Positions 53,786 to 63,947 of a DNA stretch of 64,000 bases are shown in pieces. The DNA is taken from contig NZ_FNYJ01000003.1 in assembly GCF_900108875.1 (NCBI RefSeq), positions 21,969 to 85,968 on the forward strand. The letters run 5' to 3'. Source of the DNA: Pseudomonas sp. NFR16. Lineage in GTDB: Bacteria > Pseudomonadota > Gammaproteobacteria > Pseudomonadales > Pseudomonadaceae. The notes under the pieces are model-generated. The model saw nothing but the letters and a program-made list of their open reading frames with translations, was not told the DNA's origin and searched no databases. Position numbers and translations under genes: made by a program. Positions within the stretch are counted from its first letter, which is position 1; each line of letters starts with the position of its first letter.

Positions 53786-54312
53786 TGGGCGGTAGTCGAT
53801 ATTTCCTCGATGACTTCTAATAGGCCGTAGTACTTAACACTTTTGCCTGGCAGTGTTTGACCCGGTCGGTTGCGGATATGTTGTCTGAGTACATTAAATC
53901 CAAGAGGGGAGAACAATGTTATGCACCCTTGACTGATGCCTTTTGGGCCTATCGGATGGATTCTGAATTCCCCTCGCCGCGTGCCGTTAATAAATGTCTC
54001 GTCATTAACTACATCGTCGTCTCGATAAAGACTGAGCCATTCGCCGCGATCTGTTCCGGCAGCGAGATCGCTGAGTGGTTGTCTCGCCCATCCCAAATGT
54101 CCACCCGATTCTCTGTCGAGGATGTAGTATTTTCCGAGTGGGATTGGTCCTGACTTAGGGATATCTTGATAACGCACTTCGTTAACATAACTGGCAGCAT
54201 CGCCAGAAAACGCATCGTAAGACACCCCATCACACACCAATCGACTCAAAGGCTCTCCATTTAGTACATAGGTGCAATATACAAGGTCGGAAGATGCTTC
54301 CTTATTGCTCAT
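53782..54312 (-). CDS. Type VI Tlde1-type (DUF2778) L,D-transpeptidase-fold effector
   Basis: A 176-residue protein of the Tlde1/DUF2778 family, which cuts or exchanges D-amino acids in peptidoglycan tetrapeptides of rival bacteria. The catalytic motif H-x-x-G...S-x-G-C is visible: H119 and C130 in RIHPIGPKGISQGCITLF. PIPLGKYYILDRESGGHLGW is the upstream strand region of the fold. No signal peptide, so delivery by the Hcp tube encoded just upstream is likely. 15 bases separate it from hcp; it overlaps the first immunity-like gene by ATGA. Confidence 0.83.
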   Translation of the reverse strand: MSNKEASSDLVYCTYVLNGEPLSRLVCDGVSYDAFSGDAASYVNEVRYQDIPKSGPIPLGKYYILDRESGGHLGWARQPLSDLAAGTDRGEWLSLYRDDDVVNDETFINGTRRGEFRIHPIGPKGISQGCITLFSPLGFNVLRQHIRNRPGQTLPGKSVKYYGLLEVIEEISTTAQ

Positions 54313-54327
54313 TCCAGCTCTCCCTGA

Positions 54328-54828
54328 TCAGGCATAAACCTTGTTGGCCACGCCATCCCAACCGCCCACCACCTGACCGCCGCCTGATCCATCGGAGCGT
54401 TTTTGCTGGATGTAAGCCATCTTGATCCGCGCATAGTTCAGGCGAACGATTTCGCTTGGGAATCCGCCCTCGACGCTGCCATTTCCGGCCAGTGATACGG
54501 AGGAGATGATCACCTCTTCCAGCGTGATCTCCATGTACTTGACCTTGTCGGTCCCGGCGCGATTCAGCGCGATCTTCACTTCTTTGAAATGCTTGCCGCT
54601 GCAGCAGGCTTCGTGAAGTTTGGGGGTTGCCTTGTCGACGGCTTTGCGGAAGAACAGATCACTCATCCGTGCCCGGCCGCTTGTGGCACCTCCTGAACTG
54701 GTCTTGGTGGCGGAGGCTGATTGGCTTGCCCCGACATCGAAGTCTTCCATTTCAATCCAGTCGCCGAATTGAGCGTCGAGCGATTCGCCTGGGATGCCGT
54801 CGATTTTCAGAAATGCGTCAATTGCCAT
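54328..54828 (-). CDS. hcp: Hcp-family type VI secretion tube protein
   Basis: A 166-residue Hcp protein. The start (AIDAFLKIDGIPGESLDAQF), DWIEMEDFDVGASQSASATK, GRARMSDLFFRKAVDKATPK and the C-terminal RLNYARIKMAYIQQKRSDGS are the family blocks. Hcp hexamers form the inner tube and carry small effectors in their lumen. No structural type VI genes are in this window, so this is an orphan Hcp cassette that must rely on a secretion machine elsewhere. AGGGA lies upstream of the ATG. Confidence 0.92.
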   Translation of the reverse strand: MAIDAFLKIDGIPGESLDAQFGDWIEMEDFDVGASQSASATKTSSGGATSGRARMSDLFFRKAVDKATPKLHEACCSGKHFKEVKIALNRAGTDKVKYMEITLEEVIISSVSLAGNGSVEGGFPSEIVRLNYARIKMAYIQQKRSDGSGGGQVVGGWDGVANKVYA

Positions 54829-55195
54829 GCCATGTCCCTGCTGTGAGTGGTCCGTTGATGCTGCGAAAGAACTGTAGCGACCGGGGACATCGCATCAAAG
54901 CGCGGAGAGGGGGGTGTCGGATCAACTTCAGAGATGGCCTACAAGCGGGTGAGAGGGTGGACTACGGAACAGTCCTGCGAGAGGGTCGATTCGCAGCGCG
55001 CTTGGGGTCGTACGACCTGATTACCGCAGCGATGCCATACCGTTGTAGCGGTCCGGCTTGCTGGCAGTGGCAATTTGAATGGCGCCGCTGCCTGTAAACA
55101 GGACTGCCGCAGGGCCAGGGAAATCACGCCGGACCACCGCTCATCCCTTCGACAGATAAATAATTCCACACCCCTATTGAGAGATGTCATTCCTA
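54829..55195 (-). promoter_or_regulatory. Region between hcp and kdgD
   Basis: 367 bases between divergent genes. No gene or repeat could be supported in it. It must hold the hcp promoter and, at its right end, the kdgD control region. Confidence 0.45.
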
Positions 55196-55208
55196 GTTGT
55201 ACGATGAC
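55196..55208. promoter_or_regulatory. Putative GntR operator (kdgD side)
   Basis: GTTGTACGATGAC, identical to the reverse complement of the motif before gntR (52030-52042) except at one base. 64-76 bases upstream of the kdgD start. Supports control of the kdgD unit by the GntR protein. Confidence 0.7.
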
Positions 55209-55271
55209 TTACGACATCAGCGCAGGACTGGTGATCCATTCATACAATTAGCTTCTCAGGGTGTTCGAATA

Positions 55272-56183
55272 ATGAATCCACAAGAACTGAAGTCCATCCT
55301 TTCCCACGGTCTGCTGTCCTTCCCGGTTACCGATTTCAATGCTCAGGGCGATTTCCATCGCGCTGGCTATATCAAACGTCTTGAGTGGCTGGCCCCGTAC
55401 GGCGCTTCCGCGCTCTTCGCAGCAGGCGGTACAGGCGAATTTTTCTCCCTGACCAGCGGCGAATATTCCGAAATCATCAAGACTGCCGTCGATACCTGCG
55501 AAAAGTCCGTGCCGATTCTGGCGGGCGTGGGTGGTCCTACCCGTCAAGCCATCGAGATGGCTCAAGAAGCTGAGCGCCTGGGCGCCAAAGGCCTGCTGCT
55601 GCTGCCTCACTACCTGACCGAAGCCAGCCAGGACGGCGTTGCCGCTCACGTTGAAGCGGTCTGCAAATCGGTCAAGATCGGTGTTGTCGTCTACAACCGT
55701 AACGTCTGCCGCCTGACCCCTGCGCTGCTGGAACAACTGGCCGAGCGCTGCCCTAACCTGATCGGCTATAAAGACGGCCTGGGCGATATCGAACTGATGG
55801 TTTCGATCCGTCGCCGCATGGGCGATCGTTTCTCCTACCTCGGCGGTCTGCCTACCGCTGAAGTTTACGCAGCGGCCTACAAGGCGCTGGGCGTGCCGGT
55901 TTACTCCTCGGCCGTGTTCAACTTCGTACCGAAGCTGGCGATGGACTTCTACCACGCTATCGCCAAGGACGATCACGCCACTGTCGGCAAGCTGATCGAC
56001 GACTTCTTCCTGCCATACCTGGACATCCGTAACCGCAAAGCCGGCTACGCGGTGAGCATCGTCAAAGCGGGCGCGAAAATCGCCGGTTACGACGCAGGTC
56101 CAGTCCGCGCTCCCCTGACCGACCTGACCAAAGAAGAGTTCGAAATGCTCGCTGCACTGATGGACAAGCAAGGCCAGCAGTAA
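55272..56183 (+). CDS. kdgD: 5-dehydro-4-deoxyglucarate dehydratase
   Basis: A 303-residue class I aldolase-type (DHDPS superfamily) enzyme that converts 5-keto-4-deoxyglucarate to 2-oxoglutarate semialdehyde, in the catabolism of glucarate and galactarate. The start [16 protein letters not shown], the [19 protein letters not shown] block and the Schiff-base lysine in [15 protein letters not shown] (near residue 183) are visible. ATG 55272 gives the usual length; an in-frame start at 55197 overlaps the putative operator and is rejected. Followed by a terminator, then the transporter and garD. Confidence 0.92.
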   Translation: MNPQELKSILSHGLLSFPVTDFNAQGDFHRAGYIKRLEWLAPYGASALFAAGGTGEFFSLTSGEYSEIIKTAVDTCEKSVPILAGVGGPTRQAIEMAQEAERLGAKGLLLLPHYLTEASQDGVAAHVEAVCKSVKIGVVVYNRNVCRLTPALLEQLAERCPNLIGYKDGLGDIELMVSIRRRMGDRFSYLGGLPTAEVYAAAYKALGVPVYSSAVFNFVPKLAMDFYHAIAKDDHATVGKLIDDFFLPYLDIRNRKAGYAVSIVKAGAKIAGYDAGPVRAPLTDLTKEEFEMLAALMDKQGQQ

Positions 56184-56200
56184 GCGCTGACCCTTCGCAA

Positions 56201-56226
56201 AACCGCTGAGCGATCAGCGGTTTTTT
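56201..56226 (+). terminator. Terminator after kdgD
   Basis: AACCGCTGA, GCGA loop, TCAGCGGTT followed by T-run. Ends or attenuates the kdgD message before the transporter gene. Confidence 0.93.
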
Positions 56227-56425
56227 GCCGTCGGGGGCTTGTTTTCCCACGTATCGAATCTTTCGAGCAGTTCGCGCAGGCAAGGCCGGTTGTGCGTGAG
56301 TTTTACCCCAGGCGTCACCGTGGCACATGCTTCAATCGCATCTGGATTTAGGGGCAGAGGCGAGCAGCACACACATAAAAGATCGTTTAACCCGCGCAAA
56401 AAAATAATTAGTGGGAGTTTCGAAC

Positions 56426-57799
56426 ATGCAAAAATCCAAGCCGACGCACGTCCGCTATTTGATTCTGCTCATGCTTTTTCTGGTGACCACAATCAACTAC
56501 GCCGACCGTGCCACCATCGCCATCGCTGGCTCCAGTCTGCAGAAAAGCCTCGGCATCGACGCCGTCACCCTCGGTTACATCTTCTCCGCTTTTGGTTGGG
56601 CCTATGTCGCCGGTCAGATTCCTGGCGGCTGGTTGCTCGACCGTTTCGGTTCCAAAAAAGTTTACGCACTGAGCATCTTCACCTGGTCGCTGTTCACCGT
56701 GCTGCAAGGCTATGTCGGTGAATTCGGTCTTTCCACCGCCATCGTCGCGCTGTTCATGCTGCGCTTTCTGGTGGGGCTGGCCGAGGCACCGTCCTTTCCG
56801 GGCAACGCCCGCATCGTCGCGGCGTGGTTCCCGACTTCCGAGCGCGGCACGGCTTCGGCGATCTTCAACTCGGCGCAATACTTCGCCACCGTGCTGTTCG
56901 CGCCCATCATGGGCTGGATCGTGTTCACCTTCGGCTGGCAGCACGTATTCATCGTCATGGGCGGCATCGGCATCCTGTTCTCGCTGATCTGGCTGAAAGT
57001 CATCCATAGCCCGCGCGCTCACCCGATGATCAACAAGGAAGAGCTTGACCACATCGCCAGCAACGGCGGCATGGTCGACATGGATAACGATCAGGGCAAA
57101 GGCAAAAGCGGCGGCCCGAAATGGGACTACGTGAAGCAACTGTTGACCAACCGCATGATGCTCGGCATCTACCTGGCCCAATACTGCATCAACGGCATCA
57201 CCTACTTCTTCCTGACCTGGTTCCCGGTGTACCTGGTTCAGGAGCGCGGCATGACCATCCTCAAGGCCGGTTTCATTGCCTCGTTGCCTGCAATCTGCGG
57301 CTTCATCGGTGGCGTCCTCGGCGGGATCATTTCCGACTATCTGTTGCGTCGCGGCAAGTCGCTGACGTTTGCCCGCAAGGCGCCGATCATTGGCGGCCTG
57401 CTGCTCTCGACTTCCATCGTGACCTGCAACTACGTGGATATCGAATGGGTCGTGGTCGGCTTCATGGCACTGGCCTTCTTCGGTAAAGGCGTAGGCGCAC
57501 TGGGTTGGGCGGTCATGTCCGACGCATCGCCGAAACAAATCGCAGGTCTTAGCGGCGGCCTGTTCAACATGTTCGGTAACATTGCATCGATCACCACCCC
57601 GATCGTCATCGGCTACATCATCAGCTCCACCGGCTCTTTCAAATGGGCACTGGTGTTCGTCGGCGCCAACGCGCTGGTGGCGGTGATCAGCTACGTGTTC
57701 ATCGTGGGCGAAATCAAACGTGTGGAATTGAAAGACACCCCAGCGCAGGGTGGATTGCGAGCCAGCGAAATAGGCGAAGTTTCCCAAGCCAAAAGCTGA
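56426..57799 (+). CDS. gudP: MFS glucarate/galactarate transporter (GudP type)
   Basis: About 457 residues, twelve membrane helices, major facilitator superfamily anion:cation symporter family. The N-terminal MFLVTTINYADRATIAIAG-like segment, SAFGWAYVAGQIPGGWLLDR and SAIFNSAQYFATVLFAPIMG are typical of GudP/GarP/ExuT transporters. ATG 56426 lies 9 bases after GGGAG; an in-frame GTG at 56411 is an alternative. Between kdgD and garD, so uptake of glucarate or galactarate is the best guess. Confidence 0.88.
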   Translation: MQKSKPTHVRYLILLMLFLVTTINYADRATIAIAGSSLQKSLGIDAVTLGYIFSAFGWAYVAGQIPGGWLLDRFGSKKVYALSIFTWSLFTVLQGYVGEFGLSTAIVALFMLRFLVGLAEAPSFPGNARIVAAWFPTSERGTASAIFNSAQYFATVLFAPIMGWIVFTFGWQHVFIVMGGIGILFSLIWLKVIHSPRAHPMINKEELDHIASNGGMVDMDNDQGKGKSGGPKWDYVKQLLTNRMMLGIYLAQYCINGITYFFLTWFPVYLVQERGMTILKAGFIASLPAICGFIGGVLGGIISDYLLRRGKSLTFARKAPIIGGLLLSTSIVTCNYVDIEWVVVGFMALAFFGKGVGALGWAVMSDASPKQIAGLSGGLFNMFGNIASITTPIVIGYIISSTGSFKWALVFVGANALVAVISYVFIVGEIKRVELKDTPAQGGLRASEIGEVSQAKS

Positions 57800-57828
57800 G
57801 CTGAAGCGAAAAACTGAGGAAAACCGTG

Positions 57829-59382
57829 ATGAACTTGATTCAACATGCCGACTCGCCACGTTACATCCGCTTGCATGAGCGCGATAACGTTGTCGTCGTG
57901 GTCAATGACCAGGGCGTTCCGGCGGGGACAGAATTCGACAATGGTCTGGTGACCATCGATAACGTGCCGCAGAGCCACAAAGTCAACACTGTGGACATTC
58001 CTGAAGGCGGTCCTGTGATTCGTTACGGGCAGACCATCGGGTATGCCCTGCAGCCGATCCCGCGCGGCAGTTGGGTCAAGGAAGATCAGTTGCGCATGCC
58101 GAGCGCGCCGCCGCTGGACAGCTTGCCGCTGTCCACGGAAGTGCCCGGCAAGGGTGAGCCGCTGGAAGGCTTCACGTTCGAAGGCTATCGCAACGCCGAC
58201 GGCACCGTCGGCACGCGCAATATCCTGGGCATCACGACAACGGTGCAGTGCGTCACCGGCGTGCTGGACTTCGCCGTCAAGCGTATCCGCGAGGAGCTGC
58301 TGCCCAAGTACCCGAATGTCGATGACGTGGTGGCAATCACTCACACTTACGGGTGTGGCGTGGCGATCACGGCCAAGGACGCGTACATCCCGATCCGCAC
58401 TGTGCGCAATCTGGCGCGCAACCCGAACCTGGGTGGCGAGGCGCTGGTCATCGGTCTTGGCTGCGAGAAACTGCAGGCCGATCAGGTGATGCATCAGAAC
58501 GACCCCTCGGTCGATCTGAGCGAGGAGTGGATGTACCGCTTGCAGGATTCCAAGCACGGCTTCAATGAAATGATCGAGCAGATCATGGAACTGGCCGAAA
58601 CCCGTTTGAAGAAGCTCGATCAGCGTCGTCGCGAAACCGTGCCGGCGTCCGAGCTGATTCTGGGCATGCAGTGTGGCGGCAGTGACGCATTTTCCGGCAT
58701 CACCGCCAACCCGGCCCTGGGCTTCGCCTCCGATCTGCTGCTGCGCGCCGGCGCAACCGTGATGTTTTCGGAAGTGACCGAAGTGCGTGACGCGATCTAC
58801 CTGCTGACCTCCCGCGCCGAGACCACGCAAGTGGCTGAAGAGCTGGTGCGTGAGATGGACTGGTACGACCGTTACCTGGCCAAGGGCGAAGCGGACCGCA
58901 GCGCCAACACCACGCCGGGCAACAAGAAAGGCGGGTTGTCGAACATTGTCGAGAAGTCCCTGGGATCGATCGTCAAATCCGGCAACAGCGCGATCAACGG
59001 GGTGCTTGGCCCTGGCGAGCGGGTCAATCGCAAAGGCCTGATCTTCTGTGCCACACCGGCCAGCGATTTTGTCTGCGGCACGCTGCAGCTGGCAGCCGGC
59101 ATGAACCTGCATGTGTTCACCACCGGGCGCGGTACGCCGTACGGCCTGGCAATGTCACCGGTGGTCAAGGTTTCGACCCGGACCGAACTGGCCCATCGCT
59201 GGCCTGACCTGATCGACATCGATGCCGGGCGCATTGCCACCGGTCGCGCGAGCATCGAGGACCTGGGTTGGGAGCTGTTCCATTTCTATCTCGATGTCGC
59301 CAGCGGCAAGAAGAAGACCTGGACCGAGCACTATCGTCTGCACAACGACATTACCCTGTTCAACCCGGCACCGATTACCTGA
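57829..59382 (+). CDS. garD: Galactarate dehydratase
   Basis: A 517-residue UxaA/GarD-family dehydratase that removes water from galactarate to give 5-keto-4-deoxygalactarate/glucarate, the substrate of KdgD. The N-terminal SAF domain contains [15 protein letters not shown]; the central block [18 protein letters not shown] and the cysteine-bearing [12 protein letters not shown] and [13 protein letters not shown] segments are the family catalytic/metal region. Either GTG 57826 or ATG 57829 can start; GAGGA lies just before both. 29 bases after gudP, so co-transcribed. Confidence 0.93.
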   Translation: MNLIQHADSPRYIRLHERDNVVVVVNDQGVPAGTEFDNGLVTIDNVPQSHKVNTVDIPEGGPVIRYGQTIGYALQPIPRGSWVKEDQLRMPSAPPLDSLPLSTEVPGKGEPLEGFTFEGYRNADGTVGTRNILGITTTVQCVTGVLDFAVKRIREELLPKYPNVDDVVAITHTYGCGVAITAKDAYIPIRTVRNLARNPNLGGEALVIGLGCEKLQADQVMHQNDPSVDLSEEWMYRLQDSKHGFNEMIEQIMELAETRLKKLDQRRRETVPASELILGMQCGGSDAFSGITANPALGFASDLLLRAGATVMFSEVTEVRDAIYLLTSRAETTQVAEELVREMDWYDRYLAKGEADRSANTTPGNKKGGLSNIVEKSLGSIVKSGNSAINGVLGPGERVNRKGLIFCATPASDFVCGTLQLAAGMNLHVFTTGRGTPYGLAMSPVVKVSTRTELAHRWPDLIDIDAGRIATGRASIEDLGWELFHFYLDVASGKKKTWTEHYRLHNDITLFNPAPIT

Positions 59383-59575
59383 TTTACCCTCTCAGCGAAC
59401 AAGCCGCGCAACCTGTAGGAGCGCGGCTTGTCCCGCGAACGGCGACGATATCGTCGTAATCCCGGCAGAGTGGGCGTGCCGGATAAGTTGGCTGGTCAGC
59501 GACTGCCCTGCAGCAGATCGCGAGACAAGCCAGGCTTGTGCAAATAGTCCTGCACTCTCTGCCGCATGTCAGGCT

Positions 59576-60580
59576 TCAATGCCGCCCATGCTCCTTATGG
59601 TGTGGATGCTCTGCGCAGAACCGCGCCAGGGTCAGCACGCTTCGGGTGATCGGCATCGGTATGTTCACCTTCGCGGCGAGTTCAAGAACCGCATCACCAA
59701 TCGCCGCCAGCTCAAGCGGCAGTCCTTTGTCGAAGTCCTGCAGCATCGAGGTGCGAACAGCGCCCATGCTGGCGCCGAACTGCATGAACGTCGTCGGCTC
59801 CATGCTCAGCTTCGCCTCGTAAGCCGCCGCCACTTGCATCGCTTCATTGAACGTCGCCAGCGCCAGTTCGCGCATCTGCGCATGACCATAAATCTGCTCG
59901 AGTGTCGCGCCCGTGACCACTGACACCGGGTTCGACGTCAGGTTGGCGATGATCTTGGTCCACAGCTGATCGCGTATCCGGTCAGTGCCCTGCGCCTCGA
60001 TGCCGGCACTTTCGATCAGCGCTCGCAGGCCTTCCAGGCGCGGCGTCAGCTGGTTGTCCAGTTCGCCGAGAATGATGCGATACGGGTTATGGGTTTTCAC
60101 CACGGCAGGCGCCGAACTCTGCGCGGTGATGAACACTACGCAACCAATCAGCCTGGACAGATCGAGCGTGTCGGTGAGGCTGCCGTCCGGATCCACGGCG
60201 TGCACCCGATTGCCTTCGAAACGGCCGCCCTCGCCATGGAAATACCACCACGGAACGCCGTTGATGACCGGTACGACCAGCGTCTCGGGGCCAATCAGCG
60301 GAGCGATGTTGGGCAGCAGGCCGCTCAATGACGGCGCCTTGGTGCACAGAAACAGGACGTCTTGCTCGCCAAGCTCGGCAGCGCTGTCGCTGGCATTGAC
60401 CTTGACGTGATGGCGACCCTGCAGGTCTTGCAGATGAATGCCATTACGCTGCAGCGCCGCAAGCGTGCGGCCGCGGGCGAACACATTGACCGGGCGCCCG
60501 GTAAGCGCGATGCGCGCGGCCAGCGTGCAACCGATGGCGCCCGCGCCGGCAATGCAGATGCGCGTTGAAGGAAACCCCAT
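59576..60580 (-). CDS. 2-dehydropantoate 2-reductase family protein
   Basis: A 334-residue ketopantoate-reductase (ApbA/PanE) fold enzyme. Rossmann motif CIAGAGAIGCTLAARIAL at residues 9-26; NGVPWWYFHGE; the catalytic lysine in DQLWTKIIANLTSNPVSVVT near residue 190; C-terminal all-helical domain with KLSMEPTTFMQFGAS. It reduces a 2-oxo acid with NADPH; this subgroup often is not the true PanE of pantothenate synthesis. ATG 60580 follows GGGAG. It is convergent with garD. Confidence 0.82.
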   Translation of the reverse strand: MGFPSTRICIAGAGAIGCTLAARIALTGRPVNVFARGRTLAALQRNGIHLQDLQGRHHVKVNASDSAAELGEQDVLFLCTKAPSLSGLLPNIAPLIGPETLVVPVINGVPWWYFHGEGGRFEGNRVHAVDPDGSLTDTLDLSRLIGCVVFITAQSSAPAVVKTHNPYRIILGELDNQLTPRLEGLRALIESAGIEAQGTDRIRDQLWTKIIANLTSNPVSVVTGATLEQIYGHAQMRELALATFNEAMQVAAAYEAKLSMEPTTFMQFGASMGAVRTSMLQDFDKGLPLELAAIGDAVLELAAKVNIPMPITRSVLTLARFCAEHPHHKEHGRH

Positions 60581-60780
60581 GATGACTCCCGTGATGCGGA
60601 AAACGGTGTTGGACGAGGCGAGCAATATCGCCTGAGTCTGAGTATTTCCGAGGATTCTACGGTAGCTGCGCGTCCGCTGGTCACTTCTCACGAACTTCGT
60701 CCGCGCGCGGCTGATCCCTATTTCACGTCCCTTAGAAGCCGTAATTCTGGGTGGTTTGCTTTTTAGACAAGGAGAAGTTC

Positions 60781-61992
60781 ATGCGTGCACTGACTTATCA
60801 CGGCGCTCACGATGTGCGTGTCGAGACCGTTGCAGACCCTATCATTCAGGAACCCGATGACGTGTTGCTGAAGGTAACGGCCACGGCTATCTGCGGCTCT
60901 GACCTGCACTTGTTCCGGGGCAAGATACCGGCGACGGAGCAGGGCGATATCTTCGGTCATGAGTTCATGGGGATCGTGGAAGAAGTGGGGCCACAGGTCA
61001 CCGCCGTCAAACCGGGTGACAGGGTAGTGATTCCCTTCGTGATTGCCTGTGGCAGTTGCTTCTTTTGCCAGATGGATGCGTTCGCCGCCTGCGAAACCAC
61101 CAACACGGGGCGCGGTGCGATCCTCAACAAAAAGTCCATTCCACCGGGGGCGGCGTTGTTCGGCTTCAGCCATTTGTATGGTGGCGTGCCGGGCGGCCAG
61201 GCCGAGTACGTGCGCGTGCCCAAAGGCAACGTCGGGCCGTTCAAAGTGCCGGGCACATTGGCGGACGAAAAGGTGCTGTTCCTGAGCGACATTCTGCCCA
61301 CTGCCTGGCAGGCCGTACTGAATGCGGGCGTGAAAGCGGGTTCCAGCGTTGCCATCTACGGGGCGGGTCCGGTGGGATTACTCAGCGCAGCCTGTGCGAA
61401 AATGCTCGGCGCCGAGAAGATCTTCATGGTCGATCATCACCCGTACCGGTTGGCGTACGCGCAATTCACGTATGGCGTGATCCCGATCAATTTCGATGAA
61501 GACGATGACCCTGCCGATACCATCATTCGCCAGACCCCCGGCATGCGCGGGGTGGATGGTGTCATCGACGCAGTGGGTTTCGAGGCCAAAGGCAGCACGA
61601 CGGAAACCATTCTTGCCACGCTCAAGCTCGAAGGCAGCAGCGGCAAGGCGTTGCGTCAATGCATCGCAGCCGTGCGGCGCGGCGGCACAGTCAGCGTGCC
61701 TGGTGTCTATGCCGGGTTCATCCACGGCTTCATGTTCGGCGACGCGTTCGACAAGGGGCTGACCTTCAAAATGGGTCAGACCCATGTGCATCGTTATCTG
61801 CCTGAGCTCCTCGAGCATATCGAAGAGGGCAGGCTGGCGCCTGAAGCGATTATCACGCACCGGATGTCGCTGGAAGAGGCGGCCGAGGGGTACGCCATCT
61901 TCGACAAGCGCGAGGAGGACTGCCGCAAGGTCATCCTTACCCCGGGCTTTGACAGCCGGGTGGATCCTTCAGTCAATGATGCGCAGTTGTAA
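60781..61992 (+). CDS. Zinc-dependent alcohol dehydrogenase (formaldehyde-dehydrogenase-like)
   Basis: A 403-residue medium-chain dehydrogenase. Catalytic zinc: C-x-SDLH ([10 protein letters not shown]) and [12 protein letters not shown]; structural zinc cysteines in [19 protein letters not shown]-binding [16 protein letters not shown] 60781 follows AAGGAG by 6 bases. The length and cysteine pattern resemble glutathione-dependent or -independent formaldehyde dehydrogenases; the exact substrate is unknown. It ends against a strong hairpin shared with the convergent hydrolase gene. Confidence 0.85.
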   Translation: MRALTYHGAHDVRVETVADPIIQEPDDVLLKVTATAICGSDLHLFRGKIPATEQGDIFGHEFMGIVEEVGPQVTAVKPGDRVVIPFVIACGSCFFCQMDAFAACETTNTGRGAILNKKSIPPGAALFGFSHLYGGVPGGQAEYVRVPKGNVGPFKVPGTLADEKVLFLSDILPTAWQAVLNAGVKAGSSVAIYGAGPVGLLSAACAKMLGAEKIFMVDHHPYRLAYAQFTYGVIPINFDEDDDPADTIIRQTPGMRGVDGVIDAVGFEAKGSTTETILATLKLEGSSGKALRQCIAAVRRGGTVSVPGVYAGFIHGFMFGDAFDKGLTFKMGQTHVHRYLPELLEHIEEGRLAPEAIITHRMSLEEAAEGYAIFDKREEDCRKVILTPGFDSRVDPSVNDAQL

Positions 61993-62024
61993 GGCGGGCC
62001 GAGGTTGAATGCACCGCTGCATTC

Positions 62025-62060
62025 AGCCGACCTGCGGGAGGTTTGCTCCGCAGGTCGGCT
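62025..62060. terminator. Bidirectional terminator hairpin
   Basis: AGCCGACCTGCGG (62025-62037), 10-base loop, and the exact complement CCGCAGGTCGGCT (62048-62060) between convergent genes ending at 61992 and 62072. Confidence 0.85.
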
Positions 62061-62071
62061 GCGTCACGGCT

Positions 62072-62842
62072 TCAGGAATACGATGCGGCGTGGTGCGGGT
62101 AATCCACCAGACGCGAGCCGATGACCATTTCACTGATCCAGTCGGTCAACAGCGTCGTGTAGGCGTGCTGGCTGGTGTCACTGCTCAGGCCGTGATCAGC
62201 GCCATCGAGCAGCCGGTAGGTCAGCGAATGCGCCAGGTCAAAGGCCGTTCGGTAGCTCATCAGCGTCGCATGGGGGACATAGTCGTCCTGCTCGGATTCG
62301 ACCAGCAGAACATCACCTTTAAAGTCTTTGCACGCAGCCAGCGCCCGGTTATCCGCCGCAGTCACCGCGGAGCGTCGATAATGGGCCAACTTGTCACGGT
62401 CCAGCGCTTGTTTGGGCATGTCCCAATCGGCATCCCAGTACAGCGCCGGCACGCGCAGGGCCAGCCAGCGCACCGGACGCATGCCACTGAGAATGGTCGC
62501 CAGGTAACCCCCGTAACTGCTGCCGATCACGGCGATGGCGTTGTTGTCGACCGCCGGATGGCTCGCGAGTCTGTCATACGCCGCCAGCAAGTCTTCCATG
62601 CTGTGCTCACGGGAAACCGACGCACGCATTTCATGGGTACGTTCATGTCCGCGCAGATCGAATGTCAGGCACACGCACCCCAGACCGGTGATGTTCTTGG
62701 CTCGCGCCAGATCGCGCTGCTGACTGCCGCCCCATCCATGCACGAAAAGAATGCCGGGCATCTTGGCGCCCGGCGTGAGGATCGTGCCGGAGATATGGTC
62801 ATCGCTGACGCGAATGTCGATGGTCTCACTGCGTACGGTCAT
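62072..62842 (-). CDS. Alpha/beta hydrolase (dienelactone hydrolase/peptidase-like)
   Basis: A 256-residue alpha/beta hydrolase. ILFVHGWGGSQ supplies the oxyanion hole, IGSSYGGYLA the nucleophile elbow (serine in GSSYGG), VESEQDDYVPHA the acid and GADHGLSS the catalytic histidine, a full triad. ATG 62842 is within the end of the DUF3182 gene (17-base overlap), so both are read together; upstream in-frame codons are in that gene. Substrate unknown. Confidence 0.83.
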   Translation of the reverse strand: MTVRSETIDIRVSDDHISGTILTPGAKMPGILFVHGWGGSQQRDLARAKNITGLGCVCLTFDLRGHERTHEMRASVSREHSMEDLLAAYDRLASHPAVDNNAIAVIGSSYGGYLATILSGMRPVRWLALRVPALYWDADWDMPKQALDRDKLAHYRRSAVTAADNRALAACKDFKGDVLLVESEQDDYVPHATLMSYRTAFDLAHSLTYRLLDGADHGLSSDTSQHAYTTLLTDWISEMVIGSRLVDYPHHAASYS

Positions 62843-63947
62843 AGGGCTGGACCTGTGTGAATTTGCTGATAAGGCCGACATCCGGATCGTCGCCTTCGTA
62901 AAGAACATGAGCGTCGGCGGGCAGCGTGGCTTGTCCGTAGACTTCATGGCTGGAGGCTGAAATACGCTGCAATTGCGGGTCTGCCGCAAAGGCAACCAGC
63001 GCCTCGACCTCCGCTGGACTCGCGCCGCCGATCCGCCACGATTGCTCCAGCACGCCGGAACACACCTGGCCCCGCGCGTTGGTGCCATGCGCAATGTCAT
63101 AGTTGCGGCGCGAGGCCAGGAAGTCAGGAAAACAGTCCAGGGCCGCGCGTTCGTAGCACATCGCCTGCGTCACCGAGCGACGCACGTCCGGATCGAGGTC
63201 GAGCTTGAGCAACGCGTCATAGTCGCCACGCACCAGCCACAATTGCGAGCCGCCATAGACGGTTTCGCCCGCGTTGTCTTCCGTCAGGCTCTGGGTGCCG
63301 TGGTAACTGACGGTCATGCCGGCGACCTGAACCTGTCCGACGCTGTAGGTGATGACGCCGGTCAGGTCCTCCTCGAGCACGAGGCCCCATTCTTCTACTT
63401 CGCGCATGTCTTGCGCGGCAAGGGCCGCGTCAAGCTCTGTTTCGGATGTCACGACCAGTTGGCCACGTCCTGCCGTCGCCAGCACCGGCTTGACCCGCAC
63501 GGGACCGTCCTTGAGCAGCAGACGGCCTGCGCGACGGGCGTCGGCTTCATTGAACACGCTGAAACCGGCCAGTACGGCGTCCGCTGCGTCTTCAAAAAAA
63601 CGATCGGACCAGCCTTCGGGCCGCGAAGTCGCGTCGGTGATCAGGGGGTGGGAGATGGCTTTGGTTGCCATGAACGGGTAATCGATCAACCCACCGAAGA
63701 AGTCGTCGGCCGTGCGAATGTTCAATGCTTCGCCTTGCCGTTTGCCGATCAGCGTGTCGGAAGGGATGTAATAAAGCGCGTGATCTTTGTGCAGCGCAGG
63801 GTCGTAAGCGCCTGCGAAGGTTGCGCCCAGCAGTCTGGCGATGCGATTGCCGAGGGCTTGCTGAACAACGGTTTCATGGGTGGCGAGTTTCTTGTGGGTG
63901 GCCAGCAGAACGACTTCAGACTTAGCAGTGCTGCGTGATTCGCTCAT
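62826..63947 (-). CDS. DUF3182 family (ATP-grasp-like) protein
   Basis: A 373-residue cytoplasmic protein of the DUF3182 family. Blocks RVKPVLATAGRGQLVVTSET and WGLVLEEDLTGVITYSVGQV resemble the ATP-grasp nucleotide-binding and metal-binding core; YDIAHGTNARGQVCSGVLEQ is conserved near the C-terminus. The family is uncharacterised. It is coupled to the alpha/beta hydrolase gene by overlap; GGGAGTTCGCCC precedes the ATG. What follows up to the window edge shows no gene. Confidence 0.78.
   Translation of the reverse strand: MSESRSTAKSEVVLLATHKKLATHETVVQQALGNRIARLLGATFAGAYDPALHKDHALYYIPSDTLIGKRQGEALNIRTADDFFGGLIDYPFMATKAISHPLITDATSRPEGWSDRFFEDAADAVLAGFSVFNEADARRAGRLLLKDGPVRVKPVLATAGRGQLVVTSETELDAALAAQDMREVEEWGLVLEEDLTGVITYSVGQVQVAGMTVSYHGTQSLTEDNAGETVYGGSQLWLVRGDYDALLKLDLDPDVRRSVTQAMCYERAALDCFPDFLASRRNYDIAHGTNARGQVCSGVLEQSWRIGGASPAEVEALVAFAADPQLQRISASSHEVYGQATLPADAHVLYEGDDPDVGLISKFTQVQPYDRTQ

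Noticed and set aside
56408..57859. 480-codon minus-strand frame opposite gudP
   Set aside because: Antisense to an unambiguous 12-helix MFS protein; composition is hydrophilic and repetitive as expected for a shadow.
57691..59112. 470-codon minus-strand frame opposite garD
   Set aside because: Shadow of garD; no ribosome-binding site and no family features.
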